Assembly: GCA_963971285.1 (NCBI GenBank)
Contig: OZ020249.1
Coordinates: 2,108,001-2,172,000 of the forward strand
Source of the DNA: Astropecten irregularis
Taxonomy: Eukaryota > Echinodermata > Asteroidea > Paxillosida > Astropectinidae
DNA length: 64,000 nucleotides
Reading direction: 5' to 3'
In this document: positions 52,281-64,000 of the stretch, in pieces
Layout: the number at the start of each line of letters is the position of its first letter
Position numbering within the stretch: the stretch's first letter is position 1
Made by a program: the position numbers and the translations under genes
Notes under the pieces: generated by a model
Told to the model about the DNA's origin: nothing
Seen by the model: the letters and a program-made list of their open reading frames with translations, nothing else
Database searches by the model: none

Positions 52281-53139
52281 ACAGGATACAGTTTCGGCCA
52301 GCGGGAAATTTCATTGATGAACCGTGACCACTGGTTTGCTAGTGCATAATTCATAAGTATCAACATAACAATAACACTTGTCTTGAGGCTCTGCCTCATT
52401 AACTTGTCTCCGCATAGGTGATTTTTTTGTGCAAAGGGCCGCATTCCCCGCAGTCCTTGGCAACAAGCCTAAACCGCGGTGGCCGCGTGCGGTCAGACCG
52501 CGGCGACCTTTTGGATGAGCTCCCTTAGTACATCGTTTATGCATGTCGATTCGAGTCGCCTCGTGTAGCAAACTTGACAGTTCGCGCGAAATCATCGGAA
52601 AGTCATGAAGTTAATAGAATAAATGAGATGGTTGTTATAGTTTCCAGATCATTTTATTAGTAAATATATGTAAATGTGGAAGCATGATTTTAAAGTTCGG
52701 CGAAAGTTTTTAAGCATGAAGCGCCGGAGAGTGTTGGAGCATGGAGGTAGAAAATCTGCATGTGCGGTGGCCATGTCAATCGATGTAGGATGCACGCACG
52801 ATCACCGAAGTAGGGTCTGTTTCCTGCCCCATTTAGCCTCATATCAACACGTGTACACAAAACACGGAGCCAGGCGATATTTCTTTCCGACTCTCGTACG
52901 CGTATTGGTTTGACGACCCCTGACCGAGTTTGCCATGTGCGTTCAGAATTTACCTATACTATGCGTGCTGCAATTTTCCAAATTATTTTGTTCCGTGTTG
53001 CCAATTTTTTAGGATCTGATTACAACATAATATAACATAATGTAAAAATAACTCGCTTCCAGAATTTTTTTAATACCTTTGAGAATTCCATTTAATACCT
53101 TTTAATACTTTTTAAAGACCCGAGGACAACCTGACCATT

Positions 53140-54173
53140 AACAGAGCTGTTGCTGTATGTCGATCGGCAAGCGCTATGGAAAAAGTTGGGCAATAAATAT
53201 ATTGTTTGGGACAGACCGTGGGCTTACGAAGGTACGTGACAGGCATCGTACAAGGAATATTTTTAGCACCGCAGCTATGGAAAGTTGGGTCAAAGACTGA
53301 AAATTAAAGGAAACAAAAGTCCTACCTATGAATGAAATGACAGTTGTAAGCGTAAAAACGATGCAATTCATTTAATATCTTAGGCATTTCGATCTCGTTC
53401 TCAAACAATAATAGTTCAATTTAGTCAAGGTTCATTTCTGGGGGTTTCCTTCCCTTGACTCCTTGTTTGTTAGATCCAGAGCGTGTTTGCCAGACCCTAT
53501 CGGAACGGAGTGCGCCGCGGCGGGCTTTGCGAGTGCGTTGTTCCATATTCATGTTGCTCACTAACATAAAAATACGAGACACACAATGCATGGGGTTTCA
53601 ATAATGAGCTGGCCAGCTGGGGCATTGTCTAGATGCCACACTGCGCCGCGGTCAGCACAGTGAGGGAGACCAGAAAATAATGCGATGCAAAGTGCCACGG
53701 CCGGTCACAGCGGGCAGATAAAAATCTTTTTGACATGGTGCCTTAACATGCTTAATGATGTGCGATACATCATCGTAAATCTGGGCACATTTTCTTCAAG
53801 TGTGTTTTTCATATAATATGGCATGATTTTTTTAAATAACCTTTGCCTGCTTAGTTACGGTACAGAGAATTCAAGTAAAAAAAAGTTATTAAAACAACGG
53901 TCAACTGTCATGACATGCACAATAACGGGGTAAATTAGTGGTTGCAATTCGCCCATAATCTCATGTCATGGCGGCCACAAAAATGACTTATGGCACTATT
54001 GGTGACAATGACGAATGGCAGCTGGAACCCTGTAGATGATTTGATAAATTCTAGGAAATGAACAATTTGAGATTGATAGGCCTACTACAATTCCATAAAA
54101 TTACAGTTCGTAGGAGGGAGTTAAATTTGTGCCACGGTACAATTAACCAGTTAACAGTGAAACAAAAGGTTAC
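53140..54173. other. End of the 15.4-kb MDN1 intron
   Basis: About 1 kb with a GC-richer patch at 53,470-53,720 (AGTGCGCCGCGGCGGGC). No exon or recognisable repeat was found. Confidence 0.5.
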
Positions 54174-54474
54174 CTGATTTTGATGGCCTGGTTTAATTGG
54201 TAACAGCACACCACATACAGCAGCAATAGAAGGACTCATGTCTGCTGTGACCACTTCATGCATCATGTGTTTCCCTTGATCATATTCAGTCAAGTTGAAG
54301 GTTGTATGCTGATTTAATAGATGTGCATTGTGGCTTGAGATCTCAAACCGTCTGGACTCCTCATGCATGACCATTATCCGTCTCAAGTCAGCAGGCGTGA
54401 AATGGTTGATTAGAAATTGCTGAGCCTGCTGATCACTCATATTTGTAACAGTGGCTGTTATGCGCAATGAATAC
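54174..54474 (-). CDS. MDN1: MDN1 exon, N-terminal region before AAA1
   Basis: A 301-nt exon with acceptor TTTATAG and donor CAG/GTAACC; its first base completes Trp, and it ends in phase 0. It encodes YSLRITATVTNMSDQQAQQF, LRRIMVMHEESRRFEISSHN, and DMSPSIAAVCGVLLP. This matches the midasin stretch that ends with SSDLSPRVTAVCGVVLP just before AAA1. The joined next exon (38,557-38,766) continues without a gap. Confidence 0.9.
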
Positions 54475-55748
54475 CTATAAATTGAAAAGTTAAATGTTTT
54501 TGAATTACTATGGAGTGACATGGACAATTTCATTTAATAGTGTGCATTCTGTTCAATACATCCACCAACATTTGGCATGCCTGGATGCAACATCTATACC
54601 TCATAAATATTCACAATGTCGCCTAGATTGGTATCAGTAAGTGCAGCAAAGCGTTCATGTTCATGAGCCGCTATCTTTTTAAGTAACTTCATGTAGATCG
54701 AAGTTCATGCATGTGCACTGCAAACTTTGCCTAGTATGCACAGTGAGATGATCAATGTGCACTTTTGTGCAGTGAGATGTTACATACATGTGTAGCAGTT
54801 CCTGGTCATAACATTTTAAAAATAAAAGCCGACAAAACCGTGAGACCCTGACTCAGTTAAACCGTAAAACCTTAGGCTAGTAAAACAAATTCACAGAGGC
54901 AGGAACGTTACAACTTGTCTCCAAAGATCACCATTCAAATTACAAAACGATCAAACGGAAATATGAATGAACAAACGAAATAATGAATACACGTGATAAT
55001 ATTAACCCTAATTACCAGTATAATTTCAGCGAAAACGCTGGCTACATTTGATGTACTTCTGAGATCACCAGACCGCATGGTCAGGCATTTTGTACACATA
55101 TAGTCTTGACCCAAGATGTTCGATCGCTGTTCGTAGAGCGCACTCACAGGACTGATTCACACCATCACAATTACCCACTAGTCGTACGTACGAAAAAAAA
55201 AAAAACACATCTAAAGTATTGCAAGGACCAAGACAAGTCTATTAATTCTGGCCGCAACAAACCATGCATCGTGCACAGTACTCAGTACATACACCGCGTG
55301 GTCGCTGTGTAGTCACCGTGCGATCGAGATGTGTGTGCCGTTGAGCGAGCTCTGTTGCCCGTGTACGCTGTGTATTTTTTACCCTACAGTACGGTAGTGT
55401 TTCGGCGCTTTACGACCAAAAAGGTGGCATTTTCTTTCACTTTTATCTGTCTAAATCTCGGTGCCTTTTGCAGTAATTACAAAGTTCTACGATTTTCAGC
55501 ATGATGTATAATAAAATATGTTGCAGATGGTTTTGCGGTTTTCGTAAAATGCCGACCGAAAAAAAAAAAACGACTGAAAAATAAAACCGAGTAAAACCGA
55601 GAAACCGGTAAACCACCCAAGCCTAAGACTATATTAATAACAAATATGGGTTGGAAATTTGGTGATAGATGGGGCAACCTTTTCCATTGCAAGAAGCTCA
55701 TCACAGAAAAAATTTAACCATTTGAAGGGAATTCATTGTCTTCCTTAC
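54475..55748. other. MDN1 intron with dispersed element
   Basis: Contains the forward copy (about 54,930-55,450) of the element at 16,530-17,000. No exon was seen. Confidence 0.55.
54930..55450 (+). repeat. Dispersed element, forward copy of 16,530-17,000
   Basis: ACCCTAATTACCAGTATAAT, GATGTTCGATCGCTGTTCGT and GTAGTGTTTCGGCGCTTTAC appear in the order expected from the reverse copy at 16.5-17.0 kb. It is non-coding. Confidence 0.65.
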
Positions 55749-55912
55749 CATCGGGCATTGATATCCTCATGGTCAACTAGCTTCAAGACAGGACTCCAAT
55801 CCCATAGATCCACAAAGGACTCCCTTGCAAACTCCAGATACCTGTAACAGGTACTGAGAATGTCTGTCAGGCTTGTAGGTGGGGCTCTTCCTGCTTTTTT
55901 TACCTTGAGTTT
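55749..55912 (-). CDS. MDN1: MDN1 exon, N-terminal helical region
   Basis: A 164-nt exon between ATTTCAG and TG/GTAAGG, phase 0 to 2. It encodes KLKVKKAGRAPPTSLTDILS, then YLEFARESFVDLWDWSPVLK and LVDHEDINAR. DLWDWS with the following HD..VRW pattern is conserved in midasin N-termini. Confidence 0.9.
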
Positions 55913-56589
55913 CTGAAATTTGAAATTTGATCCAAGGAATTGTTAATTGATAATATCTGCAAACAGCATGAGAGAGGAACATTCCTGCATTTTCAATATT
56001 TCTTCAATAATGTAAACTGTACAATCAAAAATTTACCTTTACCAAAACTCAACAACAAAATATTGAACTCAAACTAAACATTAACACTTACATGTCATGA
56101 AGTATTCCATTTTTTTTTGTTTTTTGCTGTATATATATGTATTTGACAAGCAAAAGAACATTTCTTTTCCCCAAACAATTGTGCAGGTCAAGTTTTGGTC
56201 TGCCCTTGAAATGTATTTTTTCACCGCGGGTTCAATTCAACAGCATGCTCAAAAGTATCACTATCAAATACAGTAAAAGTTTGTTAACTCGAACCTCAGG
56301 GGAATGGACAAAAACTTTGAAGTATCCGAATTTCGAGCTAACGGATTTCCCGACTTCCGTACAGAAACATCACTATTACACCCCTATATACACATACATT
56401 GCAGTATTCATTATCATACATTGCAGTACACATAATGTGAATCTCTCTGTGGTACTTATTTTAATTGGAGTAGCTTAAATCTTTCCGTATATTTCACAGT
56501 TGCATTTTTGTTGTCTCAAATAATCATTAAACTAAGACTTTTAAAAGTTATTCTTACCTAAAACTTATAATTTCTACTAAAAAACTAGA

Positions 56590-57070
56590 ACAGCGAAGCT
56601 GTCATGGCTCGCTGCAGCCTTATGTGCAGTTACAAACATGATAGCAAACACCCATCCATCACACACACACCCATCCAAATAAAAATTCAACATTTTGAAC
56701 CAATAAAACAAACGTTAACATTTTTCATTTATAATAATAACAACATTATTTTTGACAACACACCCATCCAAAAAAAAAAAAAAATCAACATTTTGAAACA
56801 ATAGAAAAAAACTTCAATATTTTGAAACAATAGAAAAAACTTCAACATTTTCCATTTACAATAATAACAACATTATTTTGGACAACGCACCCATAAATAA
56901 AGATTTTTTAAAATGGGGTTCAAGCACATACTAAAAAACTTTAACATTTCACGAGGACGGCCGGCCCCACTGACGGCCCGACGGACAGACGGACGGAAAT
57001 CGGTATTACATAGACTCGCACTGCTTCGCAGCAGCTCGCCAAAAACACCATAATCACATTTCTGTGAGGC
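56590..57070. repeat. Dispersed repeat shared with 58,530-58,975
   Basis: AACTTCAACATTTTCCATTT, TTGGACAAC, an ACGGACGGACGG-type block and GCTTCGCAGCAGCTCGCCAAAA recur in the same order at 58,670-58,960 (GCTTCGAAGCTCGCCAAAAA). Confidence 0.65.
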
Positions 57071-57124
57071 GAGCTTTTCATGTCTTTCGTTTTTGTGTGT
57101 TGTATACTTCCGCTGTAACAATTA

Positions 57125-57250
57125 GTGGATCGATTGCTGTTCGTAGTGCGCCCTTACACGACTGATTCAGACCATCACATGCTGTGTGTGCGGTTGTGAT
57201 GGCCCAAATCAGTTGCGTGAGGGCGCATTACGAATAGCGAACGATCCACT
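57125..57250. repeat. Fold-back repeat
   Basis: GTGGATCGATTGCTGTTCGT then AGTGCGCCCTTACACGACTG is mirrored by CAGTTGCGTGAGGGCGCATT then ACGAATAGCGAACGATCCAC, with about 50-bp arms around a short spacer. The core is shared with the elements at 16.8 and 55.1 kb. Confidence 0.85.
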
Positions 57251-58126
57251 ATTGTTTTGGACCAAGACTACCGCTGTAACAGCGTGCGTGCGGCATGGCC
57301 TGCATGCATTGTTTACGGCATGTCTGGTCATGATTTGACTCGCTCATACATTGCACACTGCATTGCACACGTGAAACATGGAGAAATAAGCGTGACTGGA
57401 GGAAGTTGGCTTTGTGGTGGCGACCCATAATGAAGGTTTTAGGTCCATTGTAGGACTTGTGTAGCGTTTTCCCAAGTTGTGGAATTGTTTTGAAGGCGGT
57501 TTCTTTTTGATGAGTCCTATAAAAACTTTGAGGTAAGCGGCTGTAGGCGCGTGGGTATTTCGAAGATAATTTTGTACATAAAAGCCTATTCTTTCGGTGG
57601 GAATGAGTTCTATCTTCAAGATAAGAGAAGTTTCGACCTAAGCGGTTTTAAGTTAACGAGCTTTTACTGTAATGGATTCGATCCAAACTCGATTGCCATT
57701 TACTTTCTGTTAAAGGGATGGTACAGAATTGGTAAGACAAAATACACTTCATGATCACAGATTCACATAAAACTTACACAGTATAATGGTGATGAGAGGA
57801 GAAAACATCCCAAGAGATGTTTTTGTCTCAAATGCCATATTCGTTGAAAAATAAATGAAACTATTTTCCGACTGGAATAAATCGCTCTGAAGCATTTTAT
57901 TATGACCGCATAATATCGTTGAAATGTAAATGGGTTTCCACTATTTTCTTGTGACCCAGGGCTGATTGACCTCAAACTGCTACAGGTTTGTCAGTTAAGG
58001 TATATGATGGATTACATAATGTGCTTTCACTGTCAGCAACGGTTTTGTTGAAAAACCAGTTCTGTACCATCCCTTTAATGAATTAACAAATTCTGTAGGA
58101 ACTTGAAATTCATATATGTAACAAAC

Positions 58127-58214
58127 CTTTTTCTTCTTTTCTTTCATGCCTGTTTTCCCACGAAGCAATCTCTCAAACACAGGAGGAACATTGCTAAGAT
58201 ATGCCATCAAGAAT
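58127..58214 (-). CDS. MDN1: MDN1 exon, N-terminal region
   Basis: An 88-nt exon between AATGCAG and AAG/GTTTGT. Its first base completes Arg. It encodes FLMAYLSNVPPVFERLLRGK and ends in a Lys-rich stretch. It matches the midasin segment FALRYFKDTSPVFQRLF. Confidence 0.88.
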
Positions 58215-59062
58215 CTGCATTTTACCATGGAAACCAAATAAGAAAAAGACATTTGTTATTCAATACATTTGAGCTGCTAACTAGTACTCCATGATGTCCT
58301 GTAATCTGAAACTGACAAAAGGGTAACATTCAATACAACTGTTGCTAACTGTTTAATCTGCTTCTTAATCTGTCTGTGCAAATGATTATTATCACTTATC
58401 TGGTTTACAGTAATCAAATTTGGGAAAGAGATGAAAGTGCTTTAAAATTATTGCTTAATACATAATTAAAATTACATAAGTTTAAATTTTATGTAAGTGC
58501 TTCATTTTCACCAAAATGTTTGAAAATGCAGTTTATACAAACATGATAGCAAATCAAAAAATATATATAACAGCAGAATGAAGTGAAAAATTATTTTAAG
58601 AATTCTTATCCAAATGTAGTAACTCTCTCAATAGTTCATACTATAATTCATTAACTATAATAACATTTGTTTGGACAACACAAACACAGTCCAAAAAAAT
58701 AAATAAATACAAAATCAACACTTTTAAACAATAGAAAAAAACTTCAACATTTTCCATTTTTCATTCATGATACTGATTAAAACAATATCTTGGACAACAG
58801 ACCTATGGCCTGAGACTGAAACTGTGTAAGACATAAACAAAATTGAGCTTCAAGCAAATACTAAAAAATGTTTCGCACGGACGGCAGAACGGCCAGAAGG
58901 CCGCATGGACGGGACAAACTACTACATAGGCTTTGATTTGCTTCGAAGCTCGCCAAAAAAACACAACAGAAACAACTTAGGCTTTTTTGCTTAAGCTGGG
59001 AAAAGAAAAAAATGAAGAGGTGCAATGAGTTCTGCTGCATTTCTCTTTTGATGGGAACCCAC
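58215..59062. other. MDN1 intron
   Basis: About 850 bp, containing the second copy of the repeat at 56,590-57,070. No exon was seen. Confidence 0.55.
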
Positions 59063-59289
59063 CTGTAAGCATCAGGGTGAAAACCAAGAACTTTCCCGAG
59101 AGCCACACACAGCTGTTCATGCTCCTCTAGGCTAAAGCACCCAGTTATGTTCACCCCTTGACAAGCCCGCTCCAATATATCCAGCAAGATAGGGCGAAAG
59201 GCCTTTACTATGGGCAAGGTGCAATGCGGGTAGAGTAAGTAGTGTGATAGAGTATACAGAAGCTGTTGACGATCCTTTGGTGTCCACAT
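59063..59289 (-). CDS. MDN1: MDN1 exon, most N-terminal one found
   Basis: A 227-nt exon between CCCCACAG and CAG/GTGGGT. It encodes MWTPKDRQQLLYTLSHYLLY, RPILLDILERACQGVNITG and EHEQLCVALGKVLGFHPDAY. It matches midasin from the VWTPQDRQ region. The ATG right after the acceptor is probably an internal Met, because midasins have about 30 residues before it; the first exon should lie further right. Confidence 0.9.
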
Positions 59290-59509
59290 CTGTGGGGTAA
59301 AGAATAAATATCAATTATCTTAATTAATATACTAGTGAAAGCTGTAGGCAATTAAAAAAAAACACTGCTTTATGAGAATTCCAGGAACATGATACACATA
59401 CGTTTTAGCTGTACACAATGGAAAAATCATTGGCAAAACATAAAGAATTACTGAATTAGGCGAATCCGTCTGTCTGTTGAAAACATAAGGCTTTTCTGAA
59501 TTATTCACG

Positions 59510-59755
59510 AAATGTTTTTGAGTTCACAAAATGTATTTGAGTTCACAACATGTTTTTGAGTTGACGACATGTTTTTGAGTTGACGACATGTTTTCGAGTT
59601 GACGACATGTTTTTGAGTTGACGACATGTTTACGAATTGACAACATGTTTTCGAGTTGACAAAATGTTTTCGAGTTGACAAAATGTCTTTCAGTTGACAA
59701 AATGTCTTTCAGTTGACAAAATGTCTTTCAGTTGACAAATTGTTTGCGGCCTGAC
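59510..59755. repeat. 20-bp tandem repeat
   Basis: About twelve units of GAGTTGACGACATGTTTTTG and variants (GAGTTGACAAAATGTTTTC; CAGTTGACAAAATGTCTTT). The units diverge gradually from left to right. Confidence 0.93.
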
Positions 59756-61084
59756 GAAGTTGACGAAATGTACGAAATGTTTCTGATTTGAAAAATAAAA
59801 TGGTTTCGAATGCCTCGGCCTGAATGCGTAGCAACCCCCAAGCGCTGTGTCTGCAGAGGTGGTAATGCACCTACAGTGACCGGTCTTTTATAAAAATGCT
59901 AATTTGGGATGTATTTATTTTGCTTAATCGCATTGGAAATTCCTGATTTAAAAAAGGGAACACTTTATAGGTCAAATCATTTGTTGTTTTGGTTTATAAA
60001 AAAGAGTGAAAAAACAAAATGTTATACTTAAATTTTTTATCTAGTTAAAAACTTTTAAACTACTGGAAGTGAAACCAACACAAAGATCACATGATTTACT
60101 GAGTCAAAAATGTGGCTAAGGAAATAATGTGACTTCCTATTTTCATAATTATGGCCATTACGGAAAAGGGGTTATTTCCTCCAAGAGTTAACTTATTGGA
60201 TGCAAGTCATGATGAACTTCAATCTCAGGTGTACAACACTGGGGTAACATATCTGAAAAAGTGAGATTTTCAGGGTTTTTGACCTTTGACCAAAAAATAC
60301 ACTTCGAATGCCGTGTGGTCCAATAGGTTTGTGCACAAGTGATGGCCGTCAGTGGAATTCTTCCCGATGAGGATGCCATTATGATAAAAAATACAGGGGA
60401 GTCCTGAACTTTACGGGGATTGTGATAAGACGGGTCCCAAAACTATTAAGGAAAGGAAAACTACTTTTTGAAAGTTACTTTACCTAAATATACGTACATG
60501 GTGTCGTCTTCTTCATTATTAGCAAGGTTCATTTTGTGGAAAGAGGGCAGGGCTTTGATTTTAGAGGGAAATTATGGGGTAAAAACAGTAAAAACGGCCG
60601 CACGGACGGTCGCAGACGAGAATATTCTAATTTCTATTCTAAAATTTAGAGCACTCTTAATCTGTTGGGTCTGGGCACTAGGACTAACCAGACCACACAA
60701 AATGGCCTCACGCTGTTGTGATATAATGAGGCACTACTTTATTCAGCCCACTTACACATATGTTATATGGCTACCCGCCTTGTGTGTACAGTCAATCAGT
60801 TCAAGTTACCGAGTTATTTAGAGCAGACTAACGTAACGCATGCAGGCCACACCTATCTCTAGCCTACATGTATCCTACCGGAATATCAATGGAATAAAAA
60901 AGCCTATAATCAAGCCAGTGGCACCAAAGGAACATTCTCAAGCTACCAATTTATTGAATACATCGCCATGAGGCATACTACTTCACACGCAATCAGACGG
61001 CCTGTTTTCAAGTTTTCAACGAGTGCGTAAGAAAATTGCACTACACTGAAATATTGCATACATTTCTTCAATCTAGGCTTTTAT

Positions 61085-61435
61085 TAAAAGTAATATCATA
61101 CTTTGGTTTTTATCAAAGAAATACAGACTCATGGGCAAAAATACCAAGACACATTTCAGTCCCATACGTTGCCCACTTTGTTTTGGAGAAAACAGTGAAA
61201 AACAGCCACAGTATTTCTTAAGTCTTTTCTCTTTTATTTTTGATCTTTTAAAAGATCAAAAAGATTTCTGGCCGTTGTTTTACTAATTTCTGGATAAACA
61301 CATCATTTCAGGTGGAAACATTTTAACGGTGTGTTTCTACCACCACCATCGTCATACCCTGTATTAAGTTATACGTAAATCTGAGAACATTTCTGTTTTG
61401 TTTTCTTACCAAAGTATGATACTACCTTTAAGGAA
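61085..61435. mobile_element. MITE with AAAGGTAGTATCATACTTTGG ends
   Basis: AAAGTAATATCATACTTTGG at the left and CCAAAGTATGATACTACCTT at the right form inverted ends. It is the same family as the 105-bp copy at 28,417-28,522. It is non-coding. Confidence 0.7.
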
Positions 61436-61779
61436 CCAGGAACATTTGCCAAAAGTCAATAGCATCATTTTTGAGGAGTAGAACTAGAAGCTATTTAAGA
61501 CCTAAAATAATCAATGGGAAACTACACATGTGGTTAAGTGTTAACAACCACTAGGTGTTCGGGGTCTAATTTCGTAGTGGAACTGTTATGTGAACATAAA
61601 AATTATGTTGGAACATAGGTGGTCAATCGTCGCTCATACAATGGCATATTGAAACTAGACATCTATGGCTGTTGCAAACAGCACATAGGGCTTTTCCGCA
61701 TATGATATTATAAATTGAATTACAAATATAAACTGTTATACAAAGAAAGGGATCCCCTAATGGACAATTGAAAAAACAA

Positions 61780-62045
61780 TCATGATCCTAGATCTTACCA
61801 CTTTGGAATGAGGAGCTACTTCCTGTTTAACCGGAAGTAGAGGTCACAGAGGTCAAGCAATGTGTCAAAAAGAAAGACCTTGCCTAACATTGATATTTGG
61901 TGAAAGAATCATGATTATAGCTCTTACCACTTTTAAATGAGGAGCTACTTCCTGTTTGACCGGAAGTAGAGGTCACAGAGGTCAAGCAATGTGTCACAAA
62001 GAAAGACCCTGCCTAACAATCATTTTTGGTGAAAGAATCAAGTTA
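61780..62045. repeat. Imperfect tandem duplication, two units of about 130 bp
   Basis: AATGAGGAGCTACTTCCTGT then CCGGAAGTAGAGGTCACAGA, followed by GGTCAAGCAATGTGTCA, occurs twice in a row. A related single copy lies reversed at about 23,105-23,220. Confidence 0.85.
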
Positions 62046-63777
62046 ATATCTCAAACCGTTGATTTTTTGTTAATTTTTAAAGATTTTGATTATTAAATTC
62101 AAATTGCTTGTCACATAACACCTAATGACGTCATGATGACGAAAAGTTTCGGGGCACAAATACCCTATAGGGACTTCCTTCATACCAAGTTTGGTTAAGA
62201 TCAGCCATTGAAAAGTGACCAAAGTGGCCCGTAGAATGCCCCTGTACAAAGTCTATACGAAATTTGGCTGAAGAAGAGGAAGAAGAGGAAGAAAAAAAGA
62301 AAAAAAACAGAACAAAAATAAAGGCTTTTCGCTTCCGCGAAAAAGCCAATAAACACTAAATTTAAACTGCATGACTGATCAAATACTAATCAAGCTGATT
62401 GCACTTCGTACACTGACTGATAGCGTGTACAATATGGCGTCACCTTTAAATTTGTAATATTGTCTGGACGATAACTTCCGGAAAGATCATCACAAACAAC
62501 TGAAAATTTACAGAAGTCATGGAACGCGTAAGGTGTAGATATTGTGCAATTTCCATACATGTATGTCATTTAATTACCGAGTTAATGGTATTTGAATAAA
62601 TCATTTTTCTTTAAAAGAGCATAACTTCCGGTTGAATGATGTCACAGATTTCAAACTTCACAACAGGGTTGTTTGATTTAAATCATTGATTTAAATCATG
62701 ATTTAAATCAATGGGAATTTTTTTTTTTTAATCGTTCAAAAAAATCATGATTTTTTTCATTATTTCTTGATTTTCTTTAACGAAAAATGGAATATCTTAC
62801 TGAAAGAAGACTTGCATTAACTTTTTAGCTGAATTTTTTCACTCGTTTTTTTTTTAATGGTCTTTTAAAAAAAAAAAAGACCGTTTTTATTGGATTACGG
62901 AATTTTGGGGTCACAATTTCCGGCGGCGAGTGTTTGGTGGTACAGTGGTAAGTATACGCTTGGCAGAGAGCAGTCCCTTCTCTTCTGGTTACAGTTCAGG
63001 TATGGGGTGACAAGTTCGTCTATCGTCCGCCAACTTCAGGCTTCCGTAACCCCAGGGATGTCTAAGAGATTGCGTTGTAAATTTCTGCACTACCACTCAG
63101 AGGCCATGAGTTTCTTCTCGAAATGGTGCTTGTAGGTTGAGGTCTGTTCCTTCCTGGCCCGACTTGATAACAATATAGGCAATGTACCTTAGCCCTGAAA
63201 GACTAGAGGCAAGATCTTATTCTGCTGCCTTAAAACACCTTTAGGAAACTGCCAGTGGCCAACTTCTTCTCTTTGGAGCAACGTTCACTTAACAGACAAC
63301 AACCTCTCTAATCAATATCATGTCATGATCTACACACATACACATATCACATCTAACCATGTACATAAACATGCACATTAAGCAAGTACTCTAAATAAAT
63401 TTGCATATAAGAAAGAGAACACAATCACTGGCCCATTACTGACTTGGGAGTCCCAACTACACCATGCACAATACAAAAGAAGGTTGAGTAAGGGGGGCCT
63501 GGTAACACCAGGGGTGTAGATATCCCAAAAAAGAACTATAGGGAAGAAGACTCATGGCCTGATCGATTGAACCTAGGGGGGAATATAAATTAGGTGAAAG
63601 AGGATTGGGTTGGAGGGACTGAATAATTACAGTAAAAACACACGTAACAATGTAAATGGTCAAAGACATACAAACAGAAAAGACATTTAGACATGTAGGT
63701 GGAGGCAAAGCCATGTCTCACCGAGGTGAGCAGCCACCCCAAAAAAAGAACACCCAAAAAAAAGGAATTTCTGACAG

Positions 63778-63862
63778 CTGGTCAACTCGTCCGCTGTCCA
63801 ACTCGTATGCTGACATTCTCGCACACCGACAAACTAGTACGCTGAGCACCTCGCACACCATT
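63778..63862 (-). repeat. Array of the 16-bp GTACGAGTTGG unit, reverse orientation
   Basis: CTGGTCAACTCGTCCGCTGT, CCAACTCGTATGCTGACA and ACTAGTACGCTGAGCACCTC are diverged units of the sequence arrayed at 22,620-22,880 and 34,918-34,982. Confidence 0.75.
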
Positions 63863-64000
63863 TGACTTTTTAAAATGACTTTTTCAACTGACTTAGGAAT
63901 TTGTAGGATTCTGATTTGTAAAAGGATATTTGGGTATCCCTGGAATAAAAAAAAACATGATCCCTTGAAATGAAATCCCGCTAAAGGAAATCCCTAAAGA

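Larger units (their letters stand above)
49387..53133. mobile_element. Probable 3.7-kb non-autonomous DNA transposon
   Basis: The left end CAGGGTATCTGCAGGTTTTA then AAGACTTTTTAAGACC resembles the reversed right end (CAGGTTGTCCTCGGGTCTTT, then AAAAAGTATTAAAAGG). ACCATT sits directly outside both ends (49,381-49,386 and 53,134-53,139). The end sequence resembles a hAT family very common in animals, but the apparent duplication is 6 bp, not 8, so the assignment is open. Inside, a second inverted pair (AGGGAGCTCATCCAAAAGGT at about 50,275 against ACCTTTTGGATGAGCTCCCT at about 52,510) encloses a SINE and a long satellite array. Confidence 0.55.
55913..58126. other. MDN1 intron with repeats
   Basis: Contains a repeat copy (56,590-57,070), a fold-back (57,125-57,250) and AT-rich sequence. 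No exon was seen. Confidence 0.55.
59290..64000. other. Repeat-rich non-coding right end
   Basis: Presumably MDN1 intron 1 or upstream DNA. It holds a 20-bp array (59,510-59,755), a MITE (61,085-61,435), an imperfect tandem pair (about 61,780-62,045), reversed relatives of the 13.7-kb repeat, a TTTAAATCA palindrome (62,665-62,715) and a 16-bp unit array (63,778-63,862). I could not find the first MDN1 exon. Confidence 0.5.

Noticed and set aside
59510-59755. CRISPR-like array of 20-bp repeats
   Set aside because: Units are directly adjacent with no spacers and diverge gradually. The context is a eukaryotic intron. It is a minisatellite.
60188-60379. Candidate first exon of MDN1 (leftward frame starting MASSSGRIPL)
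   Set aside because: It shows no likeness to the known midasin N-terminus and no donor in the right phase for the exon at 59,289.
62890-63135. tRNA-like TTTGGTGGTACAGTGGTAAG as a tRNA gene or SINE head
   Set aside because: No B box follows at the proper distance and no cloverleaf can be drawn, so I left it uncalled.

Overview
The window is eukaryotic DNA, probably from a marine invertebrate. The evidence is spliced genes with GT/AG introns, tRNA-derived SINEs, many small inverted-repeat transposons, AT-rich introns and scattered TAGGCCTA-type motifs. An echinoderm or another invertebrate deuterostome is my best guess, with low confidence. Two gene systems dominate: a host gene running leftward across most of the window, and a virus-like mobile element filling the left 12 kb.

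Positions 1 to about 12,300 hold most of a Maverick/Polinton, a large self-synthesising virus-like transposon. It is GC-richer than its surroundings and tightly packed, and its left end lies outside the window. It encodes a major capsid protein (2817 onward), a packaging ATPase (Walker A at about 4121), several small membrane proteins, a retroviral-type integrase (6662-7687), a B-type DNA polymerase fused to an SF1 helicase and an HNH-like zinc domain (11632 down to 7677), and a small cysteine-rich protein. Two breaks are visible. One separates the capsid and ATPase frames near 4121, and one splits the polymerase-helicase at a nine-T run near 8691-8699. A 60-bp sequence carrying a 14-bp perfect palindrome is repeated three times just upstream of the polymerase gene.

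From 59,289 down to 15,751, twelve exons on the minus strand encode the N-terminal part of midasin (MDN1), the giant AAA ATPase of 60S ribosome assembly. Splice phases agree throughout, and together the exons give about 748 codons. They cover the N-terminal region and the first two AAA modules. The next expected exons are absent between 15,750 and 12,300, so the Polinton appears to sit inside an MDN1 intron.

The MDN1 introns are swollen with transposons. The most interesting is a 10.35-kb element (23,508-33,859) with matching inverted ends. It carries a four-exon DDE-type transposase with a C2H2 finger, a two-exon gene for a BEN-like protein with ten 25-residue repeats, and several internal tandem arrays (98 bp, 75 bp, 76 bp). 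Others are a PIF/Harbinger-like MITE (33,990-34,714), a hAT-like element (39,268-41,916), an inverted-repeat-bounded GC-rich region without long frames (42,457-48,283), a probable 3.7-kb element (49,387-53,133), SINEs, fold-back repeats and palindromic arrays. The right end (59.3-64 kb) is non-coding repeat-rich sequence upstream of the first MDN1 exon found.
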